In this document: piece by piece, positions 1 to 21,239 of the stretch
Layout of the letters: every line of letters begins with the position of its first letter
How positions within the stretch are numbered: the stretch's first letter is position 1
Notes under the pieces: generated by a model
What the model was told of the DNA's origin: nothing
What the model saw: only the letters and a program-made list of their open reading frames with translations
Databases searched by the model: none
Translations under genes and position numbers: made by a program
Source: Polyodon spathula
Taxonomy: Eukaryota; Chordata; Actinopteri; Acipenseriformes; Polyodontidae
Length of the DNA stretch: 64,000 nt
Assembly (NCBI RefSeq): GCF_017654505.1
Contig: NC_054536.1
Location: 94,105,859 to 94,169,858 of the forward strand
Reading direction: 5' to 3'

Positions 1-327
1 ATTCAAGCATTCAAAATTCTAAAAGGTATTGACAGTGTCGACCCAAGGGACTTTTTCAGCCTGAAAAAAGAAACAAGGACCAGGGGTCACAAATGGAGTT
101 TAGAAAAAGGGGCATTCAGAACAGAAAATAGGAGACACTTTTTTACACAGAGAATCGTGAGGGTCTGGAATCAACTCCCCAGTAATGTTGTTGAAGCTGA
201 CACCCTGGGATCCTTCAAGAAGCTGCTTGATGAGATTCTGGGATCAATAAGCTACTAACAACCAAACGAGCAAGATGGGCCGAATGGCCTCCTCTCGTTT
301 GTAAACTTTCTTATGTTCTTATGTTCT
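1..327 (+). mobile_element. CR1-like LINE, 3' end (truncated by window edge)
   Basis: The sequence matches, almost base for base, the 3' ends of the LINE copies at 31962-32500, 45993-47155 and 50790-52693. It encodes the last part of the reverse-transcriptase ORF (motifs [29 protein letters not shown] and a terminal [10 protein letters not shown] before TAA). A short 3' UTR follows and ends in repeats of TTCTTATG. An 8-bp 3' repeat of this type is characteristic of the CR1 superfamily. The 5' part lies outside the window. Confidence 0.85.
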
Positions 328-329
328 AA

Positions 330-920
330 CCCCGCTATATTACTAATTCAATTTAAATTCATGGAAGAATATATTCAATGTTATTAAAATAAGTTATAAA
401 TAAAACATTATGCAAGGCACCGTAATGCAAACATGTTCGTTGTATTATTTAAAAAGGTTAGGATGCATATACATACACGCTCACCGTATATCTCCTGCTC
501 ATCAAGTCTTGAGCAGAGCAGTGTTTAGTATTTATTACGCAGCCCTATAAGGGCAGTCGGGATTGGCGTGGTTGAAATTGTGGGCAGGGTTACAAAGTAC
601 CACGTGATTTAAAAACTATACACTGATTGGCTAAGCGCCAACGCGTTGAATCAACGCGTTAATGGCAAGCCATGGCCGTTGTCACGGGATATTGGTAGAC
701 CGTGAAAGAAGTTGCAGAAAACACAACATTCCCTAGTAACACTTATTTTAAGACTATGAAATTATTATTTATTGATTGCATTTTGTTTTATTTTACTTTA
801 TTATTTCTTTGATCACCAATTACCACGACAACACACTCGTACTTATTTTAAGGTAACAAATAAACACAATTATCTAGGTACTTTTTTATTTTTATTATTT
901 TACATCTCATTTAATTATGT
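330..920. other. Intergenic stretch, no gene seen
   Basis: No coding sequence is apparent. The stretch contains a cluster of promoter-like motifs at 601-660, described separately, and AT-rich sequence after 740. The short reading frame beginning near 772 runs into a decayed LINE fragment and is not a gene. Confidence 0.5.
601..660. promoter_or_regulatory. Motif cluster: CACGTG E-box, inverted CCAAT box, ACGCGT palindrome
   Basis: CACGTG is at 601-606 and an inverted CCAAT box (ATTGG) at 626-630. Positions 640-660 form a near-perfect inverted repeat, with arms AACGCGTTGA and TCAACGCGTT around one central base, so ACGCGT occurs twice. Such clusters are typical of vertebrate proximal promoters. 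No gene start can be tied to it within the window, so the regulatory role is inference. Confidence 0.3.
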
Positions 921-1135
921 GTGGAAATTAGATAAAGGGCTATTTAAAACAGAAAATAGGAGGCACTTTTTTACAGAGAATTGTGAGAGTCTTGAACCAA
1001 CTCCCACGCTGTTGAAGCTAAAACCCTGGGATCCTTCAAGAAACAGCATTGAGATTATATATAACAATAAGCTGCTAACAACCAATCGAGCAAGAAGGGC
1101 CGAATCGCCTCCTCTCGTTTGTAACCTTTCTTATG
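921..1135 (+). mobile_element. CR1-like LINE, diverged 3' fragment
   Basis: A degraded copy of the same 3' end as at 1-327. It retains the [18 protein letters not shown] stretch, the GGATCCTTCAAGAA block, the AACAACCAA(T)CGAGCAAGA motif and a single terminal TTCTTATG. Internal gaps and substitutions show it is older than the other copies. Confidence 0.75.
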
Positions 1136-1169
1136 ATAAATTCGCCTCCACTTAACAAGGGGTAGCAGT

Positions 1170-1229
1170 AGTTTTAGTGGTTATTTGCATAGTTTTAGCG
1201 GTTATTTGCATAGTTTTAGTGGTTATTAG
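1170..1229. repeat. 21-bp tandem repeat, about 3 copies
   Basis: The unit AGTTTTAGTGGTTATTTGCA(T) occurs about 2.8 times with one or two substitutions per unit. It is a short, non-coding minisatellite. Confidence 0.75.
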
Positions 1230-1730
1230 TTATTTATGGATTCCGCTTCCGATGCTTCTTGACATCTAAAGAACTGAAGGAAAGCTACGCTTGCGCATTG
1301 AAGTGAAAAAGAAAGGCTTCGTTTCTCCCACTTAATTTCTTACACGTCTCCCAATAAGTATTAGCCGACGCCATTCTTTTTTTTTTATAAATAAATAAAC
1401 ACATAAATGAATAGTATCTACGTGTTTCACACGTCCCAATAAATATTTAGCGAACACTTCATTAAATCAACACTATGACGGAACCGAAGCCATAATGAGA
1501 AGCTTTGTACGCTGGGAACCCTTAAAGGGAAGGTGCTATTTAATTTAGCCGACAATTTGATTTATCCATGTTTTCATGGATAAGGTGCTTTGCATGCAAA
1601 GCGTCACACTTCGCCCCTGTTAAGAATGTGCCAAAGTTATCTGAAATAAACCTTGGGTGGGCAAGTTTCATTTCAGATAATCGCGATCCTCCCTTCATAC
1701 AACCAAGACGATTCAGTTTCAGTATATTGT

Positions 1731-1902
1731 AGCGTGCACGGGAGTAGGGCTCAGGGTTGGTTAGCGACTCAAGCAAATATGCAGCTACTGCTGATACCGC
1801 TGTACAACACAGCCGGCTCTTTGCTTCAGTGCGGGAGGTCCCGAGTTCGCGTCCTAACTCACGCCTGAGAGAAACCCCTGCCTGTGGGAACCGAGATCGT
1901 TA
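1731..1902 (+). repeat. SINE-like dispersed repeat, copy 1 (degraded)
   Basis: It shares its 3' half with copies at 21797, 24488 and 50004: the GAGGTCCCGRGTTCGCG block, which resembles a tRNA/pol III box B (GGTTCRANNCC), then CCTGCCTGTGGGAACYGAGATCG. The 5' half has diverged. All four copies are on the + strand. No clear box A or poly(A)/simple tail was identified, so SINE status is provisional. Confidence 0.55.
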
Positions 1903-2020
1903 CTTATGTTTGCCAATAAAATTCTCACCAACTAACAGATTGTGTATGAATTAAAGTTTATAGCATTTGCGTGCGAAAAACAAAACTCCAACTTATGTAT
2001 GCATATGCCATAAAAACAAA

Positions 2021-2028
<8 letters not shown>

Positions 2029-2061
<33 letters not shown>
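2029..2061. repeat. (AT)n microsatellite
   Basis: About 16 uninterrupted AT dinucleotides follow a short poly-A run. The reading frames through it are artefacts of the repeat. Confidence 0.95.
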
Positions 2062-2063
<2 letters not shown>

Positions 2064-2159
2064 TTTCAACACGTTTGGTTTTGACGCAGAGTTTCGTTGC
2101 CTATTGCTTATTAAACAATACAAAACAAAAAATCTGTTCCAGCCCTGCGCCCCATCCCT

Positions 2160-2310
2160 TTAAAAGTGGAGGGACGCTCCCAATGGCTTATAGTTTAGCC
2201 AATCGGTGTTGTTGTAGTTGCCTGTGTGCGACAGTGGCGCTGCGTGTGTGGAAGCGACCTGACCGTGGAGTGAGAGGAACGCGTCGGATCGAGACAGCGC
2301 CGTAAGAACG
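2160..2310 (+). promoter_or_regulatory. Candidate promoter and 5' UTR exon of the 945-residue gene
   Basis: Two CCAAT motifs (near 2180 and 2199, the latter AGCCAATCGG) precede a CpG-richer stretch that ends in a good splice donor, AACG|GTAAGG, at 2310/2311. The first coding exon of the downstream gene is preceded by a strong polypyrimidine tract and AG at 3751-3752. A non-coding exon here could therefore splice to 3753. This is inference from motifs only. Confidence 0.35.
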
Positions 2311-3714
2311 GTAAGGGAACGGGAAGCAAACGGGAAGCAAACACGAAGCAAACACATTACAAAACGCTTGTGTCGAAAGCCGATTCTCAACAAAAACACT
2401 TTGCTGCTTGGTCAGTTAGTCCGTGTTAACTCATAGTCTGAAACGCAGTACAGCGTTAAGAAGAGATAGTGGGACGAGATCACCCAAATTAAAACAAGCC
2501 TTGTTATACACACGGTAATATATGTAAATAATGTGCCTGTAGTCTTTATTTTCACATTTAACAAAGTTTGACAGCACCTATCTGGTGCCTTTTCTCATCT
2601 AGTTTTTCCACAGGACGAATCAGTAAAGCTAGTTGTGTAACGCGTACTCATCCAGCATTGGTGGCTGGCTCCAGTGACCTTTTGTTTTTGCACCGGTTCC
2701 GTTTTTTTTTTCCTGCACTAGAAATGTGTCGCCATGAAGTAATGTAAACACTGGCCCCTGCTTGTCTTAATGGTGGCGGTGTTTGTTATGCTATCCCTAA
2801 AGACTACGGTACACTTCCCCATCGTTTGTTCTAAGATATATAGATGCTTCTAAGAATACTACTACTACTAATAATACTACAAATCTACATGAAACTGATT
2901 TACTTAACCGAGTGTTATCGAATAAGAATGCAATATAACACTGTTATAGTCTACTATTAAATATTTCAATAGCTGTTTAAATTGTATTTGATCTTTTAAC
3001 TGTAAAATGAAACGTAGCTTTTCTGGGGATACAGTTTTTATTGGTGAAATGTTATATGAATTACTTCTATGGCAGCTGTTTATTTGTGACTGTAATGGGC
3101 ATGTCTCTGTTCAACTTTCATTGGTAAATCACTGCGTTGGTTGAAAAGACTACCCCCAGTTCTTGACCATTATAACGCAGACACTGTACTTGCAGGAGCC
3201 TGCCTTCAAGGTAAATGAAAAGATACCCGGGGTATCGTGTACATTTTCCTAATATTTAGTTTGACTGTTTGCTCTATCAAGTTGTGTGTGTTTGATAGCT
3301 TTTATAAGCAGTTAGCTTTTCAGCAGTGGTAAACACTATACTGTAGTATTATAAGACCCACCTTGAAGAAGGGCTGCTATGTATACATAATGTGTGTTTT
3401 CACATGATTCCAAAGTTTTATTTTAATTGGCTTTTGTTTTTCTTATCAATGTTCCTCCGCATGAGATAGTCTGGATAGTACGGGGCATTGTCTACAGTTG
3501 CAGGTCCCATTTGTTGTACGAGGCAGCATTCTGGAGACCCTGAATCTACATTACAAGCGTTTCTCTTGATAAATAGTAAACCACAGTTAAATTCAATTTA
3601 AACATTAACTGTCCATTTACTAAAAGTATCGCAATAACACATTTTAACTTATTTAATATTTTCTTTAAAAATCACCTGACCATTGATTGGAAGCTGGCGT
3701 TCATCTGCAGAGGT
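2311..3714. other. Probable 5' intron or intergenic sequence, no gene seen
   Basis: No coding potential or recognisable transposon was identified. The sequence is AT-rich and unique-looking. If the 5' UTR exon ending at 2310 is real, this is the first intron of the 945-residue gene. Confidence 0.4.
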
Positions 3715-3722
3715 TATAAATA
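3686..3722 (+). promoter_or_regulatory. Inverted CCAAT box and TATA box upstream of the 945-residue gene
   Basis: ATTGG (inverted CCAAT) is at 3686-3690 and TATAAATA at 3715-3722. The TATA box is 37 nt before the ATG at 3759, which would leave a leader of only about 10-15 nt. This is an alternative to the spliced-leader model, since the same region contains a splice-acceptor-like polypyrimidine tract ending at 3752. Confidence 0.35.
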
Positions 3723-3758
3723 CCTCCTCCTCTCTTCTCGAACCCTTTCAAGATTGCA

Positions 3759-11767
<8,009 letters not shown>

Positions 11768-12562
11768 TGTCCTTGCGATGCGTTGCATTAACTTGTGTAC
11801 ACCAGACATTGGGAAATGTTCAAAGAATTGCAGTTTCTTCAGAGGATCAAAAGCAATCCCTTTCACTAGCTGTGAAAGTTATGCAGACTGTTACATACTA
11901 TGTACGCTTTGTGCTGTTGAAACTATAAGTTTAAAAAAAAAAATCAAACTAATGGAGAACTTTAGCAAATTCCAGAAAGCAGTAGTTTTTTTTTTGTTTT
12001 GTTTTTGTTTTTTTTAAACGTGAAAGCAAAGCTAGCTTTCTTCATAATGCATGCTTGAAAACAGGAATACACCTAAAATATATTTAGCTCCCTTATAGTG
12101 TATGTGTGTAGACTTCTAGTAAACCAGTCTGAGTCGTGGCTGCTGAGGACGCCTGTAGCCTTCTAGTCATGCATGACTAATGGAGCCTTCTAGATACAAA
12201 CAAACCCATCCACCCCCTCAGCTGATGCGTCTTGCCACAGTTTCATCTATTTGTGTTTCTGTAAAAAGCAGCATGTACAGAAGAAAATTGGTTTTTTTTT
12301 GTTTGTTTTTTTTGTGTTCCCGGAGCCAGTATTTAGTAAGCATGATTTTATGAAAACGGAATGCTTTTCATGATATGCAGTTAATGAGTAAATATACAGG
12401 ACTGTGGGGCCTCTGAAATTATATTTATATTTAGTCATATTACTCTCTTTAAAGCATTCATAATATTCATGTACATGTGTCAAACTATTATATACCCAGT
12501 CTTGGACTTGGATGTTCCAAGAGTACCTGCAGTTTTAGATTTTTTTTAAATATAAATACAAA
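11768..12562 (+). other. 3' UTR candidate of the 945-residue gene
   Basis: AT-rich sequence with poly-A and poly-T runs. No AATAAA or ATTAAA was found before the DIRS element starts at 12563. The next AATAAA, at 16766-16771, lies 115 bp beyond the far end of that element. The original 3' UTR may therefore have been split by the insertion (inference). Confidence 0.35.
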
Positions 12563-13479
12563 GTTCCCTATCAAGTATGAAATGTAACCATTACAGCATG
12601 GGTATTTATCCCTAAAGACCCTGTAACCTGGATAGATATAACAAAGAATGCTCTTCATATCCTGTGACACAATCATGGCAACCCCTGAGGGCATGAACAG
12701 ATCGCACGAACATACATCGTCACCATTTTTCCTTTTGTCCGACCTCAGCAGTAGAGACTACGAGCAGATCAGTGTTAGGTATTCTTTTATCTGCTTGTTC
12801 TCTTGTGTAGCTGCACTGTTAATGTGGTTTATATTTACGTGATTGTAAAACCCGTCGTGGTTTTCTTAAATTATGTATAATTCACACTAATCAAGCGTTT
12901 ACTGTTCTGTGTGAGATTTGTTCCTCTGTGTATTTCAGTTCTGGGCTCAGCAGTCCTGCGTTGGGCCGAGACATGCACTTAGGGCTAAAACTGCTTTCAG
13001 TTTTCCCCCAATGTCTCGTTGCCACATTTACTTCTGCTTGCAGAAGTATTGTGAAGACTGTTAGACAGTAGGTTTTCCTCAGTCTTCAGACTGTTGGGTT
13101 AGCCATGAGCTTAATAGGCGGGTATCCCTTTAGATCGCTTCTGTGGTAACTAGGTCCAGGCCTGCCTCGTTCCCACCAGTACAAGTTCTGTACAACGAAC
13201 AAGGTTACCACTCCGATTCACTACGCAGCTGCTAGGCTTAGCCCTGCCTTGGGTCTGATTGCTTGCAATCCTTCCTGCAGTGTTTCAGGCCGCCTTTGTT
13301 CTTGCTTGCAGTACCGTTGCAAAAGCTGTCATGGCTGTGGCAGCAGGGTTTCCCCAGTCTTAGGGCTGTGTTGGTTTGCCTGAAGCTATATAGGTGGGCA
13401 CCCCTGTATAGTGCTTCTGCAGTAACTGTGGATCACAGACCTGTCCTGTTTCTGACCTGGTACACGTACCGAACAGTGA

Positions 13480-13670
13480 ACAAGGTTACTGGACTGCCGT
13501 ACCCGAATTGTATCGTACCAAGTGTACCGTACCTAAGGTACCTTGCCGGGTATACCACCACTGAGTGGTGAGCCACCACCGAGTGTACCACCGTACTGAG
13601 TGTACCACTGTACCAGGTGTACCACACCGGGTGTAACCACCCACCGAACTGTACCAGGGTATTGTACAGC
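13480..13670 (+). repeat. GTACC/CACCG-rich degenerate repeat
   Basis: Irregular reiteration of GTACC, GTGTACCAC and CACCGAGTG words within the 5' (gag-proximal) part of DIRS element 2. No clean period was found, and no protein is recognisable in any frame. Confidence 0.5.
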
Positions 13671-13999
13671 ACTAGTGCTCGGGCACTGTGCGGCTGTGAC
13701 CCAATCTGTTCATTTACTGTCTGCTCGGTTCATTACTGTTCAGACTTGGTTCTAAGCTGGTGTTGTGGTGAAAAGCAGTGATACCATCCCTTGTCCAGTA
13801 CCAGTGGACCCGGTTTGAGTCTCGACACGCGCTGTTTTTCTATATTTTTAATACAGTACTTTTGTCAGCAGCATTGCTGCGTATGCTGTCTGAGACAGTG
13901 GCTTTTGGTTACAAGTATTGTATACTGCACCTTCTACATACTACTGTATACAGGCGCTGGCTTGTGCTTTTCAAAGTGCATGGAGGCTATTCTGTCCCC

Positions 14000-15460
14000 A
14001 CTGAGACTACGGCTGGACGATAGTGATTTTTTACTATCGATGCATCGTTTTCATAAAGACCCGGTGCATTGTTGTTTCATAACGCAATAGAAACTTGTAA
14101 ATAATAAGTACATATAAACCCACCCCTCTCTTTACTGCGGACGGATCAGTCCTGGAGTTGGCTTCCCATTTTTACTGTCTAACTGCGTATGCCTTAGCTG
14201 CAATATACATAGGCACTTACTGTTTTGTTTTATTTCGTACTGCACATCAAATAAAAATATACAAAACAATTAAAAACAAAGCATTACTATTGTACTGTTA
14301 TCATATGCACACGTATTGCACAATAACACAAAGCAGATTAAATATCTACTTGCTGAAGCAGTTTTTATTTTAGCCAGTGAGGTGCTCACGTGTGGCAGCA
14401 ATGCACTAGCAAAAGCCACAAGGCAGTGAATCAGCTCCCTAGCAACAAGCCTTTGGTGGTGGTGTTGGGAATGGATTCTCAATGCAGCGGTTTGTGCATT
14501 TGAGAAAGGAGAGGAAGACTCATGAAATTAATTGGAGACTGAAGTTGATGAGAAGCAGTTATCCTCTGCTGTATGAATTAAAATGGTGTGCTGCTTTTTT
14601 ACGAAAAATGAGAAAAAGCAGGTTGCATAGAGGATTTGTATTGGACCCTGGTGCCCCCAATAAATCGAGGGAGTGGCTGTGCAATATTTATTTGTTAGAC
14701 TGTTTTGTTTTTTTATGGTTCTCTCATTATACCGCGGCCCTCTATATAGTGGATTTATTTTGGATATATCGAGTGGGTGGTGTATCTTCAATAAATCTAA
14801 CCACGAAAAGTAAATGTTTCTCCAGTTGAACTTAAAACTACACATTTCTAATTATTTACGTCTATTCACATTTTCGGCGAGGTTCCCGACAAAAAGTTAA
14901 CTAAACTTTACAAATATTACTGTCTTACCTTAAGAGTCTTGACAGCAACCGGATTAGAGGAAAAAAAAAAAACCCAAAAAACTCCAATGCATTCAAACAT
15001 ATAATAAACTTTGTTCCACCGTATTTGTACGTCCTGTATTAACTTGAGTGGTACTTTTTCTGTGTTCAGCATTTCTGTTTGTTTCCTATTTTAAAGCATG
15101 TGCTGCTATCTCACTCTTTTTAAAATGTGAAACCAGTCTCCTTGCTGCTACCACTAACGTATGGACTTGTCATACATCCTCCAAGCTTTTCTGAATGCAG
15201 AGATTTATATTGTGCCCTGCACAGCTCACACTTGCCACGCTACCAAAAAGTAACACAGCATGCTCGCTTGCAGAAAGCAAAGACATTGCTCTGCACACGT
15301 TTGCCATGTTATCATAAACACAAGCTATTACTTTTGTAGCCACTTCAGACTTTGTGTTTATCTGATTGCTTGCTTCTACTAAATTCACAGCTGTGTGTCT
15401 CCGTGTCGCAATACTTTTGCCTCGAGTTCCCAGTTTTGCTTAATGTAATAGCAGGTGACT
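14000..15460 (-). mobile_element. hAT fragment nested in DIRS element 2
   Basis: The - strand frame at 15170-15388 reads KVIACVYDNMANV followed by VSCAGHNINLCIQKSL. This matches the hAT (ZBED-like) pattern in which a catalytic Asp sits in a DNxxN motif and is followed by C(F)AHxLNL. Only this part of the transposase is readable. The nested boundaries are approximate: the right one is set by return of the DIRS frame (FPLGLLRMHPFQA) at about 15466, and the left one is unclear. Confidence 0.6.
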
Positions 15461-15465
15461 TAAAA

Positions 15466-16345
15466 ACGTTTCCTTTGGGCCTCCTGCGCATGCACCCTTT
15501 CCAAGCCTGCTTCAACAGCAGGGTTTTTCAGCCCGCATTGAACAGCAGCCACCTGCTGACAGTGTCTCTGAGGCTCTTTCCTGGTGGACACAGCCTGCTC
15601 CTCTGCACTTTGGGCAGGTAGCGCTGGGCAGCGTCACCAGAAAAGAGGTCCTCACCACGGACGTGTCCAGTCTTGGCTGGGGTGCAGTGTGGATTCATAT
15701 TTTTTGAGCTGCAAGCAGTGTTTCTAGCCTTGCATAATGTTTTACAGGAGGTTCAAGGGAGACACGTGCTTGTCCGGATGGACAACACTACCATGGTTGC
15801 TTATATAAACCACCAAGGCGGCCTCAGGTCTCCCAGTCTCCGTCAAGTAGACCGCAAGCTGTTGCTCTGAGTGCACAATCGCCTCCTCTTCCTGCGAGCA
15901 GTACACCTGCCCGGGGTGATAAACTGGGCAGCAGACCTCCTCTCAAGGGGAGTCCCCAGTGCCTCAGAGTGAAGGCTTTACCCAGAGGTGGTGAGCCTTA
16001 TTTGGCAACGGTTTGGGTAAGCACAGATGGACCTCCTTTGCCTACCAGGAACTGACCCATTTGTCCCCTCTGGTTCTCTATAACAGGAGCTGGTGACCCG
16101 CTGGCAACAGATGCCTTGGTACACCAGTGGACGAGGCAGGTGCTGTATGCCTTTCTGCCGCTCGCCATGCTCCCGTCGTGCCTGGAAAAGATCAGGCAGA
16201 ACCGGGTTAGGGTGCTATTAGTAGCCCCTTATTGGCCCAGGAGACTAGTTTTTCCACCTTGATGCAGCTCCTGAGCAGCCAGCCGTGGAGCCTGCCCGAA
16301 CGCCTTGACCTTCTCAGTCAGGTGTGGGGGGACATTGTGGCATCC
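15466..16345 (+). pseudogene. DIRS element 2 RT C-terminus and RNase H, broken
   Basis: Remnants in sequence order are PLGLLRMHPFQA, then the [20 protein letters not shown] RNase H block near 15780, and a [17 protein letters not shown] block near 15915. Each aligns by eye to the corresponding part of the DIRS element at 28850. Several in-frame stops and frame changes are present. Confidence 0.8.
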
Positions 16346-16651
16346 CCATGAGGTAACGGTTACATTTCGTACTTGATAGGGAACGTTGGGTTATTTATCA
16401 TGACCCTGGTTCCCTGAAATAGAAATGTAACCATTAACTTTCAAGGTTGCAGCAGTCATAAAGAAAGAATTATGATGATGTCTGTTTGTGCAGTCTGTGC
16501 TCTCTGGGGCGGGCATGACTGTGGCACAGGCTCCATCGAGCAGTCTTTGTTATAACTGTTCACATCCCAGGGTCTTTAGGGATAAATATCCTTGAGATAA
16601 TGGTTACATTTCTAGTTCAGGGAACCAGGGTTATTATAATACCCTAACGTT

Positions 16652-17367
16652 TTCAACATGTGCCTTTTTAACAAAGCTGGTTCTTAAGAAGAATAGACAT
16701 TTGAGATGTAGTTTACAGTACCATAGTTGGAAAGGATGTACTTTTATATGACAGTTTTAATTGTAAATAAAATCCATGTGATACGGCAGATTGCATGTGT
16801 TTTTTTTTTCTGCTGCTAAGCTGCGGGGTTGTCTGAATAACGGAAAGCTGTGGGTTTTTTTTGTTCAAAAAAAGAGCAAGTGAGCTGCTTCTTATCTCCC
16901 TGAATGATTTGACACTGCAACAATTTGCAAGGACAGAAGACTACAGTACGTTTACTTTTGGGCTACAAATTCAACGTGTAAACTGCATTACATGAAATTG
17001 TTTTTAAAATACAATTATGTAAACTGTATGACCTAAATTTGGTCAGTTGCAACGAACTTTAGAATTTAGTCCTTTGTTCTGTCCCAAGTTGAGTACTGGC
17101 TATTTCCAGCTCTGTATGATCATTGTTCCAAGCTTTGCAGTTAGTACTAAGTTCTGGATCAGCTGATTCCCAGCTTTAGTACAGCCTTCAGGGTTAAACT
17201 GATCATTTCTACATTGTGTATGGAGAGTGCTGCTTTCTTGTACTGCACATTTCAGTGAGCGTTTTTAAAACTCTGTTAGGTGTTTTCAAAAAATGTTCTT
17301 CAGTTGGTATTTGTGTATAACTGAAAATTTAATAAGCACATTTTCAAATAAAACATTTCAAAAGATG

Positions 17368-17368
<1 letters not shown>
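16652..17368. other. Intergenic; contains AATAAA at 16766-16771
   Basis: No coding sequence was recognised. AATAAA at 16766-16771 is a candidate poly(A) signal for the upstream 945-residue gene if transcription reads through the DIRS element. A second AATAAA near 17347 is also present. Confidence 0.35.

Positions 17369-17424
<56 letters not shown>
17369..17424. repeat. (TG)n(TA)n microsatellite
   Basis: About 22 TG dinucleotides followed by about 6 TA dinucleotides, abutting the left end of a Tc1 element. Confidence 0.95.
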
Positions 17425-19138
<1,714 letters not shown>

Positions 19139-19835
19139 GTGTGTGTGTGTGTGCATGTCTATGTAGACATAGTTGGGATTCAGGGAGTTACAGAAAAATA
19201 ATTCTATCTAGGGTTTATGTGACGTCATAAACTATGAGACCGTTAGGTCGAGTATAAACTGTCACAGAAACCCGAGATGGAATTGTTTTCCTGTAATTCA
19301 CTGAAGCACATCTATTATGTTTTATAATACAAGGATATTAGGAGCTGTAGTAAAACGGACAATAAACAGGTTTTAAGGTTCAAATTGCAAGTGAATAACA
19401 ATTTAAAATGTCAATATTAGAGAATCTTAAATATAATTAGTTTGATAGTTCAGGAATGGTGAATTACACTGGCTAGATAATGATCTGCAAAAAAAAAAAT
19501 TATTTTCTCGGAAAATGTGTTTTTTTTTTTTTTTTCCTAGTCGCTGTTAGTCGAAGAGTATTTGTCTTGCTTGGTTGGTGCTCCCTTTGGTGAAGGACGA
19601 TTTTAAATTTTCAGAGGCAGATTTAAGTGCCTAAAAAAACACGAATTGTGGAGGGTGTTGAGTGATTTAAAACAAGACATTTTGTTTGAAAGTGGTCAGC
19701 GTGCACAGAAGTCAAAGTATAATCTTGTAGACGAATATGCCATTTTGACATCACTACTGTGGTATTAAGCCTTTTTTTCGAATTGCTCAGAATGCAAATA
19801 CAGCCTTCATCCATGTTTTTAAATTTTTATATATA
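19139..19835. other. Intergenic, no gene seen
   Basis: Unique-looking AT-rich sequence with poly-A/T runs. No coding sequence or repeat relationship to the rest of the window was noticed. Confidence 0.4.
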
Positions 19836-21239
19836 CTGATGCACAATGAAAATGCAAAAGCCTGAGTTTTACATCAATAGCTAATTGGGCACATACATAA
19901 TGTTGAGCTGATAGGTTTGTTGATTGTTTGTAGTATTGTTCCTTGGGATAACAAAACGCTTGGCTCAAGTCGTGATTTCATAAAAACGCTAGGTGCTCGG
20001 TCTTTGGTATTTGAGTTGATTTAAAATTGCCGCAATGAGTTGATTTTAAGAATCTGTATAAATAGCCATTCAAAAAGACATGATTTTAATTAATGCAAGA
20101 ACAGCCAAAGATTCGACCATGCTCCGCTTGAGTAATGAAGATCGCCTGGTTACTTTCGGCGTGATAGAAGGCAGCTTGTCTGTGAGAGAAGTTGCCCAGA
20201 GAATGAGATATTCTGCTTCAACAATCGGCAGATTTGTCTAGAAACCAGGAAACTGACTCTGTGAGGGACAGGCCACATCCTGGAAGGCAGAGGGTCAAAA
20301 CACCGGCCCAGGAACATCACATCTGACTGATCGATCAGAGTAATCTTTTTCAGACTGCAGTGGTTACAGCACGAGAAATTGCAGGAAGAAATAACCCGTG
20401 CATCAGCAGAATGACTGTAGCTCGCCGTCTGCATGAAAATGATTTGTATGCTCGGAGGCCGTTCAGGGGTAATACGTTGAGAGATGAAATCGCCATCGTC
20501 TGTGGGCCAAAGAACATCTGAGGTGGTGGCGAGAGTGATGGAGTGTTTTATTCACCAATAAATGCTGTTTTGCCCTTGACAGACCTGACAGAAGACAACG
20601 TGTGTGGAGACATCGTGGTGAGCATTATGCTAACTCTTGCGTTGTTCAAGCACACTGGTGGGACGGTGGAAGTGTGATGGGGAGGAATCTCCTTTTAACA
20701 CAAGAATGCCTTTTGGTGCAGATTGAGGATAACCTTACTGCTCATAGATACATTGACAAAGTCCTTGAGGTAACAGTTTTTCCGTACCAGCAAGCCAATC
20801 CTGAAGTGGGTGATTTTCCAGCAGGACAATGCAAGACCACACAGTGCTAGGATTACAGATGCATGACTTCAAGAAAACCCAATGTTGAGGTCTTGCCGTG
20901 GTCGGCTTTTTCTCCTGCCCTAAGTTCAATAGAACATCTGTGGGGCCAAATGGCAATTGCCACCCATAGGAGACAACTGTGACCAGCCAACCCTTGCCAG
21001 CTGGCTGTAGCTGGTCGGGAAGAGTGGCGGAACATCCCACCGCAGTCTGATCAGATCTATGTGTCAACACTGCCACGATTGTGTTAATGTTGAGGAGGTC
21101 ATGCCCACTACTAACTTTGTAATGTTTTTATTGTGCCAGTGTGTCACGTTTCATAGTAAATAAACTTGTTTGATATTTGTGTTTAAAATATTTGATTAAA
21201 TCTGTTAGAGCTGAGTGTTGTGTTTCTTTTGTGCATCAG
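19836..21239 (+). mobile_element. Tc1/mariner element D (1.40 kb) with decayed transposase
   Basis: The ends CTGATGCAC and GTGCATCAG are inverted. A partial copy of the right end lies at 38898-39095. Inside, on the + strand, are a helix-turn-helix-like MLRLSNEDRL to LSVREVAQRMRYS region (from 20119), AREIAGRNN, SRMTVARRL, a LWAKEHLRWWRE block, and an FQQDNARPHSAR-type catalytic block near 20820. Stops and frameshifts are frequent, so the transposase is a pseudogene. Confidence 0.82.

Larger units (their letters stand above)
12563..16651 (+). mobile_element. DIRS-type retroelement 2, decayed, with nested hAT fragment
   Basis: The left end, 12563-12715 (begins GTTCCCTATCAAG; contains ATGTAACCATTAC and TATTTATCCCTAAAGACCC), is the inverted repeat of about 16470-16651. 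An internal complementary region at 16347-16440 carries the reverse complements of both outer ends joined together, which is the diagnostic DIRS architecture. Inside are RNase H remnants. The recombinase part is missing: the C-terminal RT/RNase H region runs straight into the internal complementary region, so an internal deletion removed it. Confidence 0.85.

Noticed and set aside
772..1155. 127-codon frame
   Set aside because: It starts in AT-rich DNA and runs into a decayed CR1 fragment in the LINE frame; not a separate gene.
14482..14845. Overlapping 105-115 codon frames inside DIRS element 2
   Set aside because: No similarity to known proteins, and their position within nested transposon sequence makes chance openness more likely.
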